Shown here in pieces: positions 20,768-35,700 of a stretch of 64,000 nt of DNA; position 1 is the first letter of the stretch, and each line of letters opens with the position of its first letter. This stretch comes from Icerya purchasi. Lineage: Eukaryota; Arthropoda; Insecta; Hemiptera; Monophlebidae. The position numbers and the translations under genes were made by a program. Under the pieces are notes generated by a model, which ran no database searches, had not been told where the DNA came from, and worked only from the letters and a program-made list of their open reading frames with translations. The DNA lies in the NCBI GenBank assembly GCA_039619475.1, contig CM077116.1, positions 496,001 through 560,000 on the forward strand, in the 5' to 3' direction.

Positions 20768-23700
20768 CTATTCGATTTGAATACAAAAAAAGAAGGTATG
20801 AAAATTAATATATCGATCAAAAACTAGAAAAAAGTAAAGAAAAGAAAATCTAAACCGGTTTTTTAAAATCAGATTCTGCTACCCAATCGAATCGACAAAA
20901 AGTGAATACAAGATTGACTTAAATTTCGTTTAATAATTTAGCTAAAACGCTTTATTTTCTTCGATAACTACAATTATTCGTCGCGTGAAAACATCTTATA
21001 GAAAAATCAATTTTAATTGGTTATCTCATTCTTCGCAAAACGATATGTCTTATAAGCGTAACGCAAAAACGTTACTGGATTATGTTTTGTAATAGGGATG
21101 TCTAACTTAGGCGTAACGACGGAACAACATTTAAAATGTTGATTACATTTTAGGTAATATTTTCAAGTAGAAGAACTAACTTCTCTTTAAACGTTTCCAT
21201 TCACGCCTAAAAATTCCTATTCATGTTCATATCTCTTTTTCATAATTTCAGGTTGCTATTATTATTCACAAAATGTTGCTACCAATAACCCATACTCGAT
21301 TATTCCTACCAGCCAGTCACACGTAAGCTGGATCTACCGATTAAAAAATAAAAATAAACTGGGAATACGAGTATTATTTAACAGCCGAAGAAATGATTTA
21401 CCTACTTATAAGACAGAATTATTTTAGCGTGACAAAACTGAGGTTTTACTACTGCGTAAAGTATGTCTACATGTCTACATGAAGGGATCATTACACTTTA
21501 CCTGCTTGAAAAATAAGCAATTTTTGGGAATTTTTTATACGGCCCCTGCATTAGATGTAAACATAAATCTTTGAAGGCTTTATAAAATCACTCTTGAAAT
21601 GTATGAAAAAAGTTTTTTTATTGATTTAGCATTGTAACTAAATTAATAATTAAGTTATCAGCAGCAAAGCCCTTCAAAAAAACTGGTGCAAGTGGCGTTG
21701 ACGGTTTTGAAGAAAACAGCGAATGTTGCCACTGTCGCGCTTATTGGCGAATAGCGAGGCTCAGGGCCTAATCTGTACACCCATAACTAAAATGGGTATA
21801 AATCCATCATTAAAAATGCAAAATCGACGGTTTATTTCACAGCCGATTCCGATCATCGAATATGAGTCGATGGTATTTTTCACCGGAAGTACACATGGCA
21901 CAGATTTTAAAACCAAACCCCCGCACTTCGTATTGACTAAATTTTATATCTTCATTACAATCTTTACACTTTACGTACGAGTGCAAAGTAGAAAACATTA
22001 AAAAAAAGTTCAGGATGCAGTAATTGTTGGTTTCATCACACTTCACATCAAATGTAGCATTTTCAGTTTTGCGGAAATATTCGGCTGACTTGTTGGTAAA
22101 ATCAGCATTTGTTTCGTCCCTATATCTGTTGCCTTGGAATTTTCGCTTTTTAGGCTTTGCAGGTGGACGTTTCCAATGATGTTTCGTTTGGTTTTTGTCC
22201 ATTTTTATTTCCAAAAATATTTCACGATGCACGAGCAGAGAGATGGTTTCGCTATCCAAGCAAGTCTACCAGTCAAGCAAAATTTTAAATTCTATATATC
22301 TCCTCTTATGTTCAACAGGAGCAGCTGTTTATGTACTCAATGCTGAGTCATTAAAACACTCGCTCGCTCAGAAAACAACACACGCACACTTGCTCGCTTA
22401 GATAAGAGTGTCGGTCAAATAAATTCGAGAAAAACATACTTAGACTGCTTTAATATTTACAAAAATCTTACACAGCATTTTGAAAATATATTTCTTTCGA
22501 AAAAAAAATCGATTTTTAAAAGTTGACGGAGTGTAATAATCCCTTAAATTCGGTTATGATCTCACTGAGCAGATGAAAAAGTGATTTAGAGAGGCGATTC
22601 CGATATTTAAGAATTTTGATGTAATTCAAATTAAAGAATACGAATTCACATATATGTATATGTAAGTATTTCGTATTTTTAAACATTGTGAAGTTTTTCC
22701 GAAACCATCATTTTTTTAATTTGAAAAACGCTCAATTTGCAACGGTTTTAAAAAAATATGCTCCGTTTTCGGTTCTTATTGAAAGTATATACATATAATA
22801 ATTCGCATAATTTAAATGATAACAATATCCTGTTCACTGTCATAAAACGTAACACTTTTTTCCAATGTGTTTCAAAATCTGTGCATCGCTTATCAAACTC
22901 ATTTATAAGGTTCCGTACATATTCGCTAAATTTTATCAAGTTACTGCGTTATTTTTTAAAACCCTCTGTTAATAATTAACGGGTTAAATTATTTTTTCTT
23001 CAAAGAAAACTTAAAAATTCTTAACTTATTACGAAATCCATTCACGTGTCTTATTAAACGCGATATAAGTTGGTTTCTCCGTTTACCGTTTAAATTAAAT
23101 TCACTGAGACGAATATTAAAAAAGCCCATTTAGGAAACTAAAAAGCTTCGAACACTCTTCTTTCATCTCTTTAATACCGAATGTTACAAACTCATACTTA
23201 AAAATCGCGGAATATCATTTCGTTAATACGAAAAATCGTTGTGAGCCATTTTTTAAACTGAGCCATCTGAGACACTTGATTGTACGAGTATAAAAGTAAA
23301 AGAACCCCATGTTCTGTTTCCATTTCCTCCAAAAACTCTCGCAAATGCCGTTACAAGAGTGCTGCTCTGTTTCTACCTCTGAGATGCAATATTTATAACT
23401 TCCACGACGGTTTCCAAAATTTGATTTTGTTCAGCAAATCTCATGCAGGAAACTTGCCGATGAATAATACAATGAATCGTGAGGCGGGTTATATGTAAGT
23501 CCTGATTTTTCTCCCGTCATAGTAGAAGCCCCATCTGTTACTATCGTAGAACATTTACCAAATCCACCTATTTTAAGAACGGAATTCTTAATTAGCGCGA
23601 TAAATTTACGTTTCTTTTGTAAATCGGTGCAGAGAGCATATGTCAAGTAATTATTTTTTTCTATTATGACGCGAGGGGAAAATAATACAGTAAATATCAG

Positions 23701-26700
23701 AATTAGGCTTATATCTGTTCGATTATTGCTTTCATACAGAAATAATGAAAAATAGTAATATTTCTTGATTAAACTCGGTATAAAGATTGATATAACCTCT
23801 CTCCCGGGAAATCAACAATTCTCCCTTGCATTATCTGTTGGAAAAATTGTACCGATTCATCTTTTTTCGCCATTTCGATGTCCGCAAACAACTTTCCCGC
23901 CTCAAAAGCACGCATACTTTTATTACCCTGATTACCGAGATCATAAGGAAAAGTAACAATAAAAAAATTGACTTGGAACAAAGAGAGAAAGACCCGATTA
24001 AAGCGATATTAAAAGTCATCGTTTGTTTACAATACGACTGTGATTTCGTAACGTGGTTGAAAATTGGGTATTTTCTTTAGCTCGTCTGTTCAACGAATGG
24101 CGCTAAAGTATTCCATGTTGCGCAAAAAAGAAATAAAAAGAAAAAGGATCAAAAAAGACAGTAATGAAATGCATTAGTAGCAAAATGCCTCAAAGGTTGG
24201 TTAAATGTATATAAAAGAAAAAGAAAATTACCAGTTTCTTCGACGAGCTGGCTACAAGATTTAGCAGTAGCTACAACATTTCCAGTGGAGCTGGTGACAT
24301 CTTTCGAAGCGATTGACAAAGCAGTTAAGTTGGTACTATTTTTGTCCGCTTTTACTCGACTAGCTACTACAAGCTGAGCCGTACTAGCAGCGACACCTTG
24401 AGCAGCAACTATCAACCTCTCTAGTTTCCCGTTTCGACTTACAACATCGTCTGCGGCAGTTCTATTAAAAAATTAATGAAATATAACGTCAACGTAAAAA
24501 TCGTACAAAGGTAAACGTACATTTGATACATTTATCAAAATATAAACAATCGAAAAAATAAACTAAACTTGCGTTACATACGTGCATAAACTGAAAAGCA
24601 ACATCGAAGTATCGTTGATATAAACAGATAACAAAAATTTGTGAAATTTTTGCAAGTGAAAATTTAGAATTTTATTTCAAATTTAAAAATTATTGAAATT
24701 TAACAGTTCAAATAATATTACCAACGTAATGAAAGATGTTTTCATTCTAAACTACAGTTCGAAAATACACTGAAGCAATTATGCGATATAGAGAAAAATT
24801 TTAATTTTATCATTCATGCGTATAGTTACGCAATCCAAACAACAATTAGAAAATGTCTTCCTGAAAATAATTAAAAAAAAAAAAAAAAGGTGTGAATTCA
24901 ATTCAATTACAAATAAATGAACGAAAACTAATAAACAGAATACTAACAGCAAATACTTAGCAGCCATACCAACCGCTTTCGCAGCCGATATTAAACCTTC
25001 GGTCCACTGATGATTACGTTTGTAAAATTCTTTATTATTGCTCTAAACGAAATACAAAAGAAAACAAATTCATAAATCGAAAGATGGTTTATCTAAATCA
25101 AAACGTACAACTTTAAAGGTCTATTTAAGCGCTACCTTCTATAAACCGAAATTATCAATGCATTCATGCATAAAACATTTACTTATACTTAAATACATTT
25201 TCCACTCCATTAAAATTTATTACAAAACAGGTATTGCACAATCAATCATTTTGAATGATCGAAATGAACCATAAAATTAAATATTGGTCTTCTCAATTAT
25301 AGCGAGTTTATTCCTTTCAACTTGTAAAGTGGAAAAACGGAATAATTTTAACCACTGGAAAAATGTTTACAGACAACTTAAACGATATACAATATAGGAA
25401 ACCGATGTTTACATGCAACCGGAGAGGAAATTAATGTAATAGAGTATTTCAAAAAATTTAAATGATTGTTTTATCGACAAATTTCCAGCACAAGAACGAG
25501 AGTACTTTTCTGCACTTCTAAAATACCTGGAAACAAGATTAAATATATAACACAGTATTCGTTGCAAGTTTTCGCACAGGTACTACACTTAATTGCCGGC
25601 CTGAACGGTTACTAAATAAATATTTTATGACGTTTAATTTATGTTCACAATAGAGAAAGTTAATTTTAGGAAACCAAGATACACATAAATATTGGACCAA
25701 AACAAGTTCTTAAGTAAATTATATGAGCCGTACTTCGCCACGTATATGTAATTAATAAAAAGTTTTATTTCCATTAACAAAGAATAATAATGGCGCAAAA
25801 TGTGATAAATGTCAAAATTTTCAAATGACTAGTACTCGTGTGAACGTTGCCTGTTAACCATTAGGTACACTTTATTATGTAAAATATTAAATTATAACGC
25901 TAATGTGTAAATTTTACACTGAATTATTCACGTAATACGACAACGTAAAGCAATTTTACACTAACCGTATTGCCGGAACCAACAATTTCGGCTTGTAATA
26001 CGCGAGCTTTTTGTACCAATACTCGTATAGCATTCATTAAACCTGTACAGGCATCTAGTATTTTTTCATTTACTTCCAGCTTAATTCCCGAATCTATTTT
26101 TCTCGATTCTTTTAACATTTCCTAAAAAAAAAACAAAAAAACATCGCTATTTAAAAATTTCAATGATTAAAAATTAAAAGCTACTCCCCACATGTAACGT
26201 CAGTTTATGTATGTTTACCATTAAAATAAAAATTATTAGGTTACCGAGAAACAGAAATCAAAACAACTACTTAAAACTTAATCAATTTTAATAAAATCAT
26301 TTACAACCGAGAAATATAAATTTTAGTTGAATGCTATTAACTATTAGCAACATTCAAAAAAAAAAAAACGACCATATTAAATTCTTTCTTCTAATTAAAA
26401 TGAAATCAATAATATCTAATGGCTTTCTTTAAAATCTAAAAGCAATATGGCCATTATAATTTGAACCAAACCATTAGTAAATAATAGAACTACTTTCTAA
26501 AACTGACTTTAACCTTATTTAAAAATTTAACGTTCAATGATACGACATTTTCCCTGCGGGGCACAGGTTGTTGTAACTAGAATCACTTTCTCTAGTGAGT
26601 AGTCACTCGATCGTCATATGGTGCTAGTACCACTGACGGAGAAACGAAACAACAACCACGTGAGTTCAGTACATTCACGTCGTGCAGGGTGGTAATTTTC

Positions 26701-29700
26701 TATTCGGCGGGATTAGCGTTGATTAGGAAAGCTAAACCTGAACTCACAATACATCGCTGACAGAAAAACGGAAGGAGGTTTACTTGCCGAAGGTGTTCCT
26801 GCTATCAAATACCGTTAAGTATTTTACTGCATTTACAGTAACAGCCTATCAGCAACTCGTTCGTAACAATGTGCCCCAGTCGGATTGACGAATGCCAGTC
26901 TAGAGCGGGTAGGCGAGTATCCGGCGCCTTAAAACCGGGTCCATTCGGCTAAGGGAATAAACCCTAACAGAAAATCGGGAGACAGGATACTACAACCTCA
27001 CCACCACTGCTCCTACAATACATACTACCATAGAGCAGGAAAACCTTCCATATAAAACTGTATAAAACTGTACATTCACAATATCCAAAGGTCCATAAAG
27101 GAAATTAAATTGATACAGAAAAATCATAAGGATAAAAAACACAAAAATAAAACTACAATAACTAAACTTGGCAAATAGGGATAAAATGCATCTTTCAGCA
27201 CGACTGGTCAACGCGGAAGATTAGACCAAAACCCCCCAAAATATATGAAAATACAGCGAAAATTAGGCCGTAACTGCCAAGGCCAGAATGGGCAAACACT
27301 GATAAAAATAATACAAAAATAACAAAAAAAGTAAATAAATAAATAAAAAACAAAACACAGAAAAAGAGCAAAAAAAGAGACTTTTTGTAGCAACTTATAA
27401 CTGTTGTACATTACAAGAAGAACAGAAGATCTTGGATATAGAACAAGAACTAGCGGATATTAAGTGGGATATAATTGAACTTAGCGAGACAAAAAAGAAA
27501 GGGTAAGAAGAGATCGTACTAAAAAACGGCAATATTTTGTATTCATTCTGCCCGGAAAATCTACAAAGAAGTATAGGAATCGGATTGTTAATAAACAAAA
27601 GAATAAAACATAAAACTGAATAAATAAAAGCAGTAACAGAAAGTATAATTATATTAACATTAAGGATAAACCAGCATCACAAAATTAAGATTATACAGGT
27701 ATACGCACCAACTTCGCAAGCAGAGGACAAAGAAGTTGAGCTACTATATGAGCAAACAGAAAGAGAAATGGAACGGGGAAATGAATATTATAAACTAATA
27801 ATCGGGGACTTCAATGCGAAGATAGGTAAACAACAGACGAGGAATCTATGGGATAATTCGGAACTGGAATGAGAAACGAACGAGGTCAAATGCTAATTAA
27901 CTTCGCAACAGAAAATGAACAATACATCATGAATACATTTTTTAAAAAGAGCGAAACAAGAAAGTGGACCTGGCGAAGTCCGGACTGGAAAGCTAAATAG
28001 ATTAAAAATGGTAAACAAGATGAGAATAAATAGAGAAAAACTTCAGGACGATGTAGATTTTCAAAAACAAATTAAAGAAAAAATAATAAACAATTTAGAA
28101 ACTAGAGCAGAAGAGCAGAACATAAATGCACTAAATGAACACATAACTCAGTCATTAATGAGGCATTTGTACACTAATACAACGGGAAAAAAAGTAAATA
28201 AACTTTCACAAGATACGATAGATCTCCTCATGGTTAAAAGACGCAACTTCAAAGTACAGTCCCAACGAAGTCAAACGGAATATGTAGCAAAATAGTACGG
28301 AAAAAGATTAGACAGGATATCCCGAAATATAATGCAAAGAAAATAAATGAAACAAACGAAAAGAATAGAAGCATGAAAATACTGCGGGAAATAACTTAAG
28401 AGTAGGAAAATATCAAATAATAGGAATAAAAAACGATCATGGTAACATCATCAAAAATAAAAAACAAATAGTAAAAATAATAGGAGACTTCTACAAAAAA
28501 CTATATGATGATGTGATGGAAATAGGGGAAGAACAAGAAGTCACTTTCGATAATTCGATAATTTGATCCCGCCAATCACAGAACACGAGGTAGAAAGAGC
28601 AGTAAAGACGCAAAAGAACAACAAAGTCCCGGGTGAAGATGAAGTTTTAATAGAAGTCATTAAATTATGCGAGGAAAAAATAAATAAATACCTGGCCACG
28701 TTATTTAACAGATGCTTAAAAGGAAGAAAAGTTCCGGAATAATTGAACAGCGCGGAAATTGTACTGATATATAAAAAAAGCGATGAAGAAGAGATACAGA
28801 ATTATCGGCCAATTAGCCTCCTCTCGAATATTTATAAGTTATTTACAAAAATCATTACGATTAGGTTAACGGAAACACTTGATACATGCCAAACGAACAG
28901 GCGCGATTTAGAAAAGGAAAGAGTACGATAGATCATATATACGTTGTTAAACAAATAATCGAAAAAACAAACAAATATAGAATAACCGTGTGGATGGCCT
29001 TCGTGGATTTCGAAAAGGCGTTTAACCGTCTGAAAACCAAAGCAACAATACGGGCATAAAACGGGATAAAAGTTAGTAGCACATACATACGAATAATTAA
29101 GGTGACAGCTAAGATTGCGATCGGCGACGGAAAAAAAACATGACTAAAAAGGGAATAAGACAAGGAGATGCGCTGTCCCCGAAATTGTTTACAGCCGCAC
29201 TTCAAGGCAGTATCGGAACGATTAAGTGGGAAAATGCAGGTATACAGGTCGGAAATAAAAAGTTGATACACCTTCTATACGCAGACGACATTGTACTATT
29301 TGCAAATAGCTTGAAAGAATTACAAGGAATAATACAGACAGTCAGTGATAATTGCACAGAAATAGGGCTTAAAATAAATATAGACAAAACTAAATATATG
29401 TGCAATGAACTTGTAATGGATAAATACAGTGACATACATATAAACACACAGAAACTGGAAATGGTAGATAAGTTCATTTATTTAGGACAATTAATTAAAG
29501 GAATAACCAATTTTTTAGAAGATGAAATATCCAGAAGAATACAGTTAACATGGATGGCGTTTTCAAAACTTAAAAGACACTACAACACCCCTAAGTCTGA
29601 AAAAAGGTGTTTGACCAGTGCGTTCTGTCAGTTCTAACATATGTTAGCGAAACATGAGTATTAACAAAAAGAATGAAACAAAAAATAAGAATTAATCAAC

Positions 29701-32700
29701 GAAAAATGAAAAGGTCTATGTTGGGGATCGACAAATGAGCGAAGAGGCGTATCCGAGAAATAACGAAATTGACAGATGCAGTATATGTCATTAAAAATAA
29801 TAAATGGAGATTGGTGTGGACATGTGGCTAGAGACGAAGACCGCTGGATAAGGAAACCTGACAAATGAAATTTGAAAATTCAGAGCAAACTGGCAGGAAG
29901 AAACACAAGCGCAGCGTTTAGAAAAAATTGGGGGAGGCCTTCGTCCAGCAGTGGACTGCTAATGGCTAACGAAGAAGAAGAATACCACGTTTAATTGTTC
30001 ACGACTAGAAACAAGTTCCGATGCGACAAAAATTCGCCTACGTGCTTTATTAATCGATAAACCTGAGAAAATTGTCTATATGTAAAAAAAAAACTTAAAA
30101 TAACCTACATATTAAATGTTAACAATCCTTACACATCGTTAATCATTAGGAATCTTCGGTTCCTAAAATAGATCGCCAACTTTTAATATTTATATACAAT
30201 ATCTATTTTAACAGCGTCGTTAACAACGTGTGAATTCGGCTATAAAATGAAGGAATGAAATAATCGATAGTTTCAAAACAGTTCATAATTTTCACGCATC
30301 ATATTCGTTATAATTGCAACAGGTGCGAAATGCAACCGAATTTAAATAATGAAGTTCGATTTCTTTTTGGTATTCTCATATTGCGGAAAAAACAAGTAAC
30401 GGTTAATAAATAATTATAATTGCGCTAATTGTAATAAACAACTTTTTCCCATCGATAAATATTGAAATTTATATAATAGCGTAAAAACCTCATTTAAACA
30501 CCTATAACTTAGAAATTGACGACATGTTTGCATATAAAAATTAATCGATCTAATGGCTTTTCAGTAAGAAGCATTTAAAAGAGTACTGAAATACGTGTAA
30601 CTCAATTTAAAATTAACACAGAGACTGTAGACTTACTTTACTAAAACACGTCTAAATTAACATAAAAAAATGAAATAAAAATAAAATCACGGTAATTATT
30701 ATTTAGAAGAAGGAGCTTGTAAACTGTATCTTTAGTGTAACAGTTAATAAGTATGTTACTGCAAACGACAATTTTAGTAATTGTAAAAAATCGCCGGTGA
30801 ATCTTGACATGCATTGAAATTTCAAAATTCATACTAGACGTCTGAAATGATGTTCATACTTTTTATAATCGGGGTTTCAACGAAGGTAGAGTAAGATTAA
30901 TAAATAAAGCAGTAAACATCTGAACACCGTACATAAAAATGTGTAAACAATCAATTTTATTTAAATTCTATCTAACACCGTATTTTTTGTAAACTTATTT
31001 CGATATAAAAGATTCATATTTCTGCGTTTGTTTTAATAAAAATTTGCAATATTTGACATTAAGAGTACCGAATTTGTTGGAAGCAGGATGCTTTTCTATA
31101 TGTAATTTTTCGTTAAACTGCTTAAATGCTCCCAAGATCAAAACCCGACAAAAGCTAAATCACTTTTTTAAAGTTTTTGAAAAATGTAGAGCTCTTTGAT
31201 TTTTTCAGTATCGAAAAAAAAAACAATTTTATATATTTCAAATTTAAAGTTTACAAGTTGAACAATTCCGCGATTTTTTAATCGTTTTATGTTCACCCTC
31301 CTTTTTTTTTCTTGAAACAAATTTTATTTTCATCTGCGCACTAACTTCGATATTAATACGGTGGTTTCGAAGGCACGTGTTTAATTTTAAAATAATTTTT
31401 CAACTACACATATGAAATTCTAGAAAAGGAATAGCAGAATAACGTTAACTAGTGATAAGAAAAGTCACATTACACTGAAAATTGGAAAAATATTCGCTAC
31501 TACTATGTTCTTCACTCTCTGAAAATCTGAAACATTGCATCCAATAATTTTTAACACATAAAAAGTCTTTATAATACAATTTTTTCCAATTTGAAATGAA
31601 GCAAGTGACTCCGAAACATGTCGGCACGTTTTAATTTTTAATTTAAAAATAATTTCTGTTTAATAAAGATTTCATATTGTTCAATAAATTACAAATTCTA
31701 TTTAAAAATAATATTAAACGCATTCTCCATGCCATAGTAACCTATTTGGAAGAAGAAAAAATGAAACGCATTAAATACCTCAAATTTCAACGCAGCTTCT
31801 TCAATCGCTTTGTCCATCATGCCTAATTCATTCTCAACCAAGTCACTTAGCATTTCCAAAGAAGTACCATTCTGAACAGAGCCACTTAAACTGGATAAAT
31901 CACGTATTTTATTACGGAATTCGGAACGATCGTATGTAGACATGTCACATTCATTTTGTTCCATCAGTTGCAATACTTTCAAACATTCGTCTTTTACTTC
32001 TTTGCATTTTGATACCATTTCTAGAAGAAAAAATCAAAAAAAACAACAAACAAACATTGTATTAAATGCGCATATCTGTTCGATAATTAATTGTAAAATT
32101 TTAAAATAGTCAAAATTAACTATATATGTTTATAATTTTCTGTATTCATTAAATTTTGCATACATTTAGTAATCATTTCCAACATATTATTATCGTCGAT
32201 AAAATGCACATTCGGAAAAAATAAAACATTCGGGGATTTTAAGGAAAAACATTTGCTTCAATGGGCACTAGAAAATACTTACTTTCACCAGCATCTACAT
32301 CGGCCAGCGTATTCGACATCGCTTTTCCAAACATAATAAATATCACCGTCAGATGCGTTACATTAACCGGCTGCAATTCTTTCTGTTCAATATAGTGTAA
32401 CAATTTTTCTTTTGCGTTATCGAAACAATCTAGGTCGATAAAATAAAATTGTAACGATTTATTTCAACAATGTTACCGAGCTTAAACTTTTACATTTCTA
32501 CCAACCAAGTAGCAGAATTGAAACATAATATAAAAATTCTTATGAAACACGACAATATATTTGATAGATTTCGAGTTAAAAATTTACGTATATAAAAATA
32601 AAAATTTAGAAAATCTCCGGGTGATTTATCCTTTTCCATACAGCGAATTCGTGATAATTGTACATTACTCTTCAGAATTTCAATTGAAATTCCACTCCTT

Positions 32701-35700
32701 ATTGTTGCTTTGTTATCTTCCGGGTTCCATAGTTTTCCACTATTTATAATCAGTTATCGCGCCGCACTTCTTTATCTTCCTTGTTTAATGTCTAATTTTA
32801 ACTGAGTTTCCTCTTTTTAAATGTTTACAACATTTACAGTGAACACGATTTGTAATAATTTTTGGCACAACTATCTACAACGCGGATTAATTTTGACGTT
32901 TCAGAAAAATTACTCTATCCATCAACTTCAGTGTTTTTCCACACAACTACGGTTCATATTACTCATCTTTCCACTGACCTTACATTCTGTGAGTAATGTA
33001 CAATGGTGCGCACGTTTTAACCGCTTACATTTATTTTCTAATTTGTAATGTAAAATTAAACCATAATATAAATTTCTAAAAAAATAAAAATACGAGTAAA
33101 TAAAAAAATAAATAAGAGTTTATCTCGGTTTTGACGGTAACTTTAGTTTTCCTTTCAACTTCATCAGTAACAGTCGTCATAATTTAAACAACACTTTGCC
33201 GCTAGATATATTTTTACATTTTTACAAAATATCTTCTAACGCTCTCGAATCAGAATTTGCTTAATTCTAAATCTATCTACAAACAAATTCTACGTTGTCG
33301 GATAATTAAATGCTATTTTATAAGAAATTTTTCGTGTGTATTTATTTGTTAACCTATAAGAACGGGAGTGATTTAAATTTTGACATTAATAGTATTTATT
33401 TATCAACATTAGCTGAAGAGAAAATGAGCTCTTAGATAAAACATACTATTTCAGAAAACGCGTTTATAGTTTGACAACATTATTTTCACTTACTACGTTC
33501 TTACAAATTGAGATGCGGTTCGGAATTATTCTTAGCGTACTGTTATCGTCAGGATCCGGTCACTACAGTGTCACTTAACTATGTGCGTACTAAATAAAAT
33601 TTTTGCGAAGGTTTTGAATTGAAATCGAGTTTATAAATTACTTTTTAAAAGAAGGTTGCATATATTACGAATTGAATTTTTAAAGAAATAAAACTTACTT
33701 CCTTAACAAATGTCATTTCGCGTGCTTTATTATTAACCGAATCTGGTTTCGTTTAATTGTATTATTCTTGTTTCTAAATATTTGAAGAATATTTTTTCCA
33801 TTTATTATTTTAAACAATAAACTGAAAATCGCGTTTAAAGCAAATAAGTTTGATACAGCTATATTTTCACAGTTGGTTTTTACACGATTTTCAGTTTATT
33901 GTTTAAAATAATAAATGGAAAAAATATTCTTCAGATATTTAGAAACAAGAATAATGCAATTAAACGAAACTAAATTCTGTTAAGGATAAAGCAGGCGAAA
34001 GAACATTTATTAAGAAGGTAAATTTTGTTTCTTTAAAAATTCATTAACCTTCTTTTAAAAAGTAATTCATGGACGAGCTATCGTATATAGACGACCGGAT
34101 ACACGATAATAATAATAATAATGAAGTGTAACAACACACCGTTAAAGGAGAAATAAGGATTAGACTTTTCGATACTTACGTCTTATTTTATAACGCAACG
34201 CCTGTTATTCTCTTCACAACGTTACGTTTTCAGCTCATTTATATAGCTGTTTAGATGTAACTTTTTTTAATCCTTCGAGATTAATTTTAATATTTGTTAG
34301 TGTTTTATTACTATAAAATAAAACATACAGAATTAAAATGTATCTTAAACATTTACGCTTACTAAGTTATTTACAGTAATTAATAAAATTTCACGGTATA
34401 CAATAAATAAAACACTCCGCACGAGAGCGCAATGACATATTGAATTTTCTTATACTATTTTCATTTCTATAATATAAATACTAGATATAAACTTTTTTTT
34501 TTTTTCGTTAAACAGATTTACCACGCTTTAAACCAATCAAGTTGCAAATAAGCTTCTCAATTTTTCAAGTAAAATGCGCTGAAGACGAAGAAATATTAGT
34601 ATTATTTTATGACAACACTGTGGACTAAAATAAAAATAGCGTAACTCTGCGGTATTTATTTTTAACGAATTTAGACAAAAAAAAAAAAAAAAAAAAAGGA
34701 AAAAGAAAAAAAAATTTCGTTACATTTTTAAATTATCCAGCACGCAACACACAAACTTCTAATCACGTCTTTGACCTAATATTCGTTATTCTAAGTTTAA
34801 CACAAATACTTTCTAGAACTTCATTCACCGCGTAGTAGAAACACAGTCTCGCTATGTCAACGTTTCATACTTTGAAACGTATTGTTAACCGGGATAATGG
34901 AAATATATTAATGGAACAGCAATAGCATTACAAAGAAATACCAAAATGTCACCTCTTTTTGTATTTCATGCAACCAGATTGATTGCAAACAACACGCCGA
35001 TTTTGAACTTAATTCATAGAAATCATAAAAATTCGAACAAATGCTGTAGAAAAATCGGAAAAAATGAAAGCAAAAGTCTACCCTTAAAGGGATAGTGGCA
35101 TTTGTTCAATAAACTAAACCTGTAAGTAGCCATCGTACGAAATCAGATGAATTTAAAAGACACTAAAGAAAATGCGCGTATTATCGAAAAGCCAGAAAGA
35201 AGAGCTGCCGGCAAACAAACAACATAAAAAGGAAAAGTAACTAAAATTAAATTTTAATAATTTTTCGATTACAATAATAATACAGCTTTTATTTCTTTCA
35301 GGAACTGATTACTTCATAAAATATTTTGTAGTTAATCTGTGAAAAAGTCTTCTGAATTTCGGATAAACTGTAAACGAATAAGCAGGCTTTGCAAATACTA
35401 AAATAACAAAAAAAACACGAAAAAATCGTCTTTTTTTTTATCCATAAACTCAATTTTTTCCCCCAAATGGTCACATATAGTGAACTCCAAAATGATAAGC
35501 ATTAATTAAGAATTAATATTTTACTTATTTCATTACAAATTAATTTTACTTCCAATGAGAAATAATAAATCATATTTTTATAATTTTATATACGTATTTA
35601 CCAATCTACATGGTTTCACTTGCAGGCTGCTGGTAATTAATAGTATCGATTTAAATAAAATTATTTACTGTCACGCAAAATTTTATCACTAAACGCCATA

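Noticed and set aside
22748..22979. Overlapping frames on both strands near 22.75-22.98 kb as host genes
   Set aside because: The minus-strand frame fits the C-terminal part of a hAT transposase; the plus-strand frame is its shadow.
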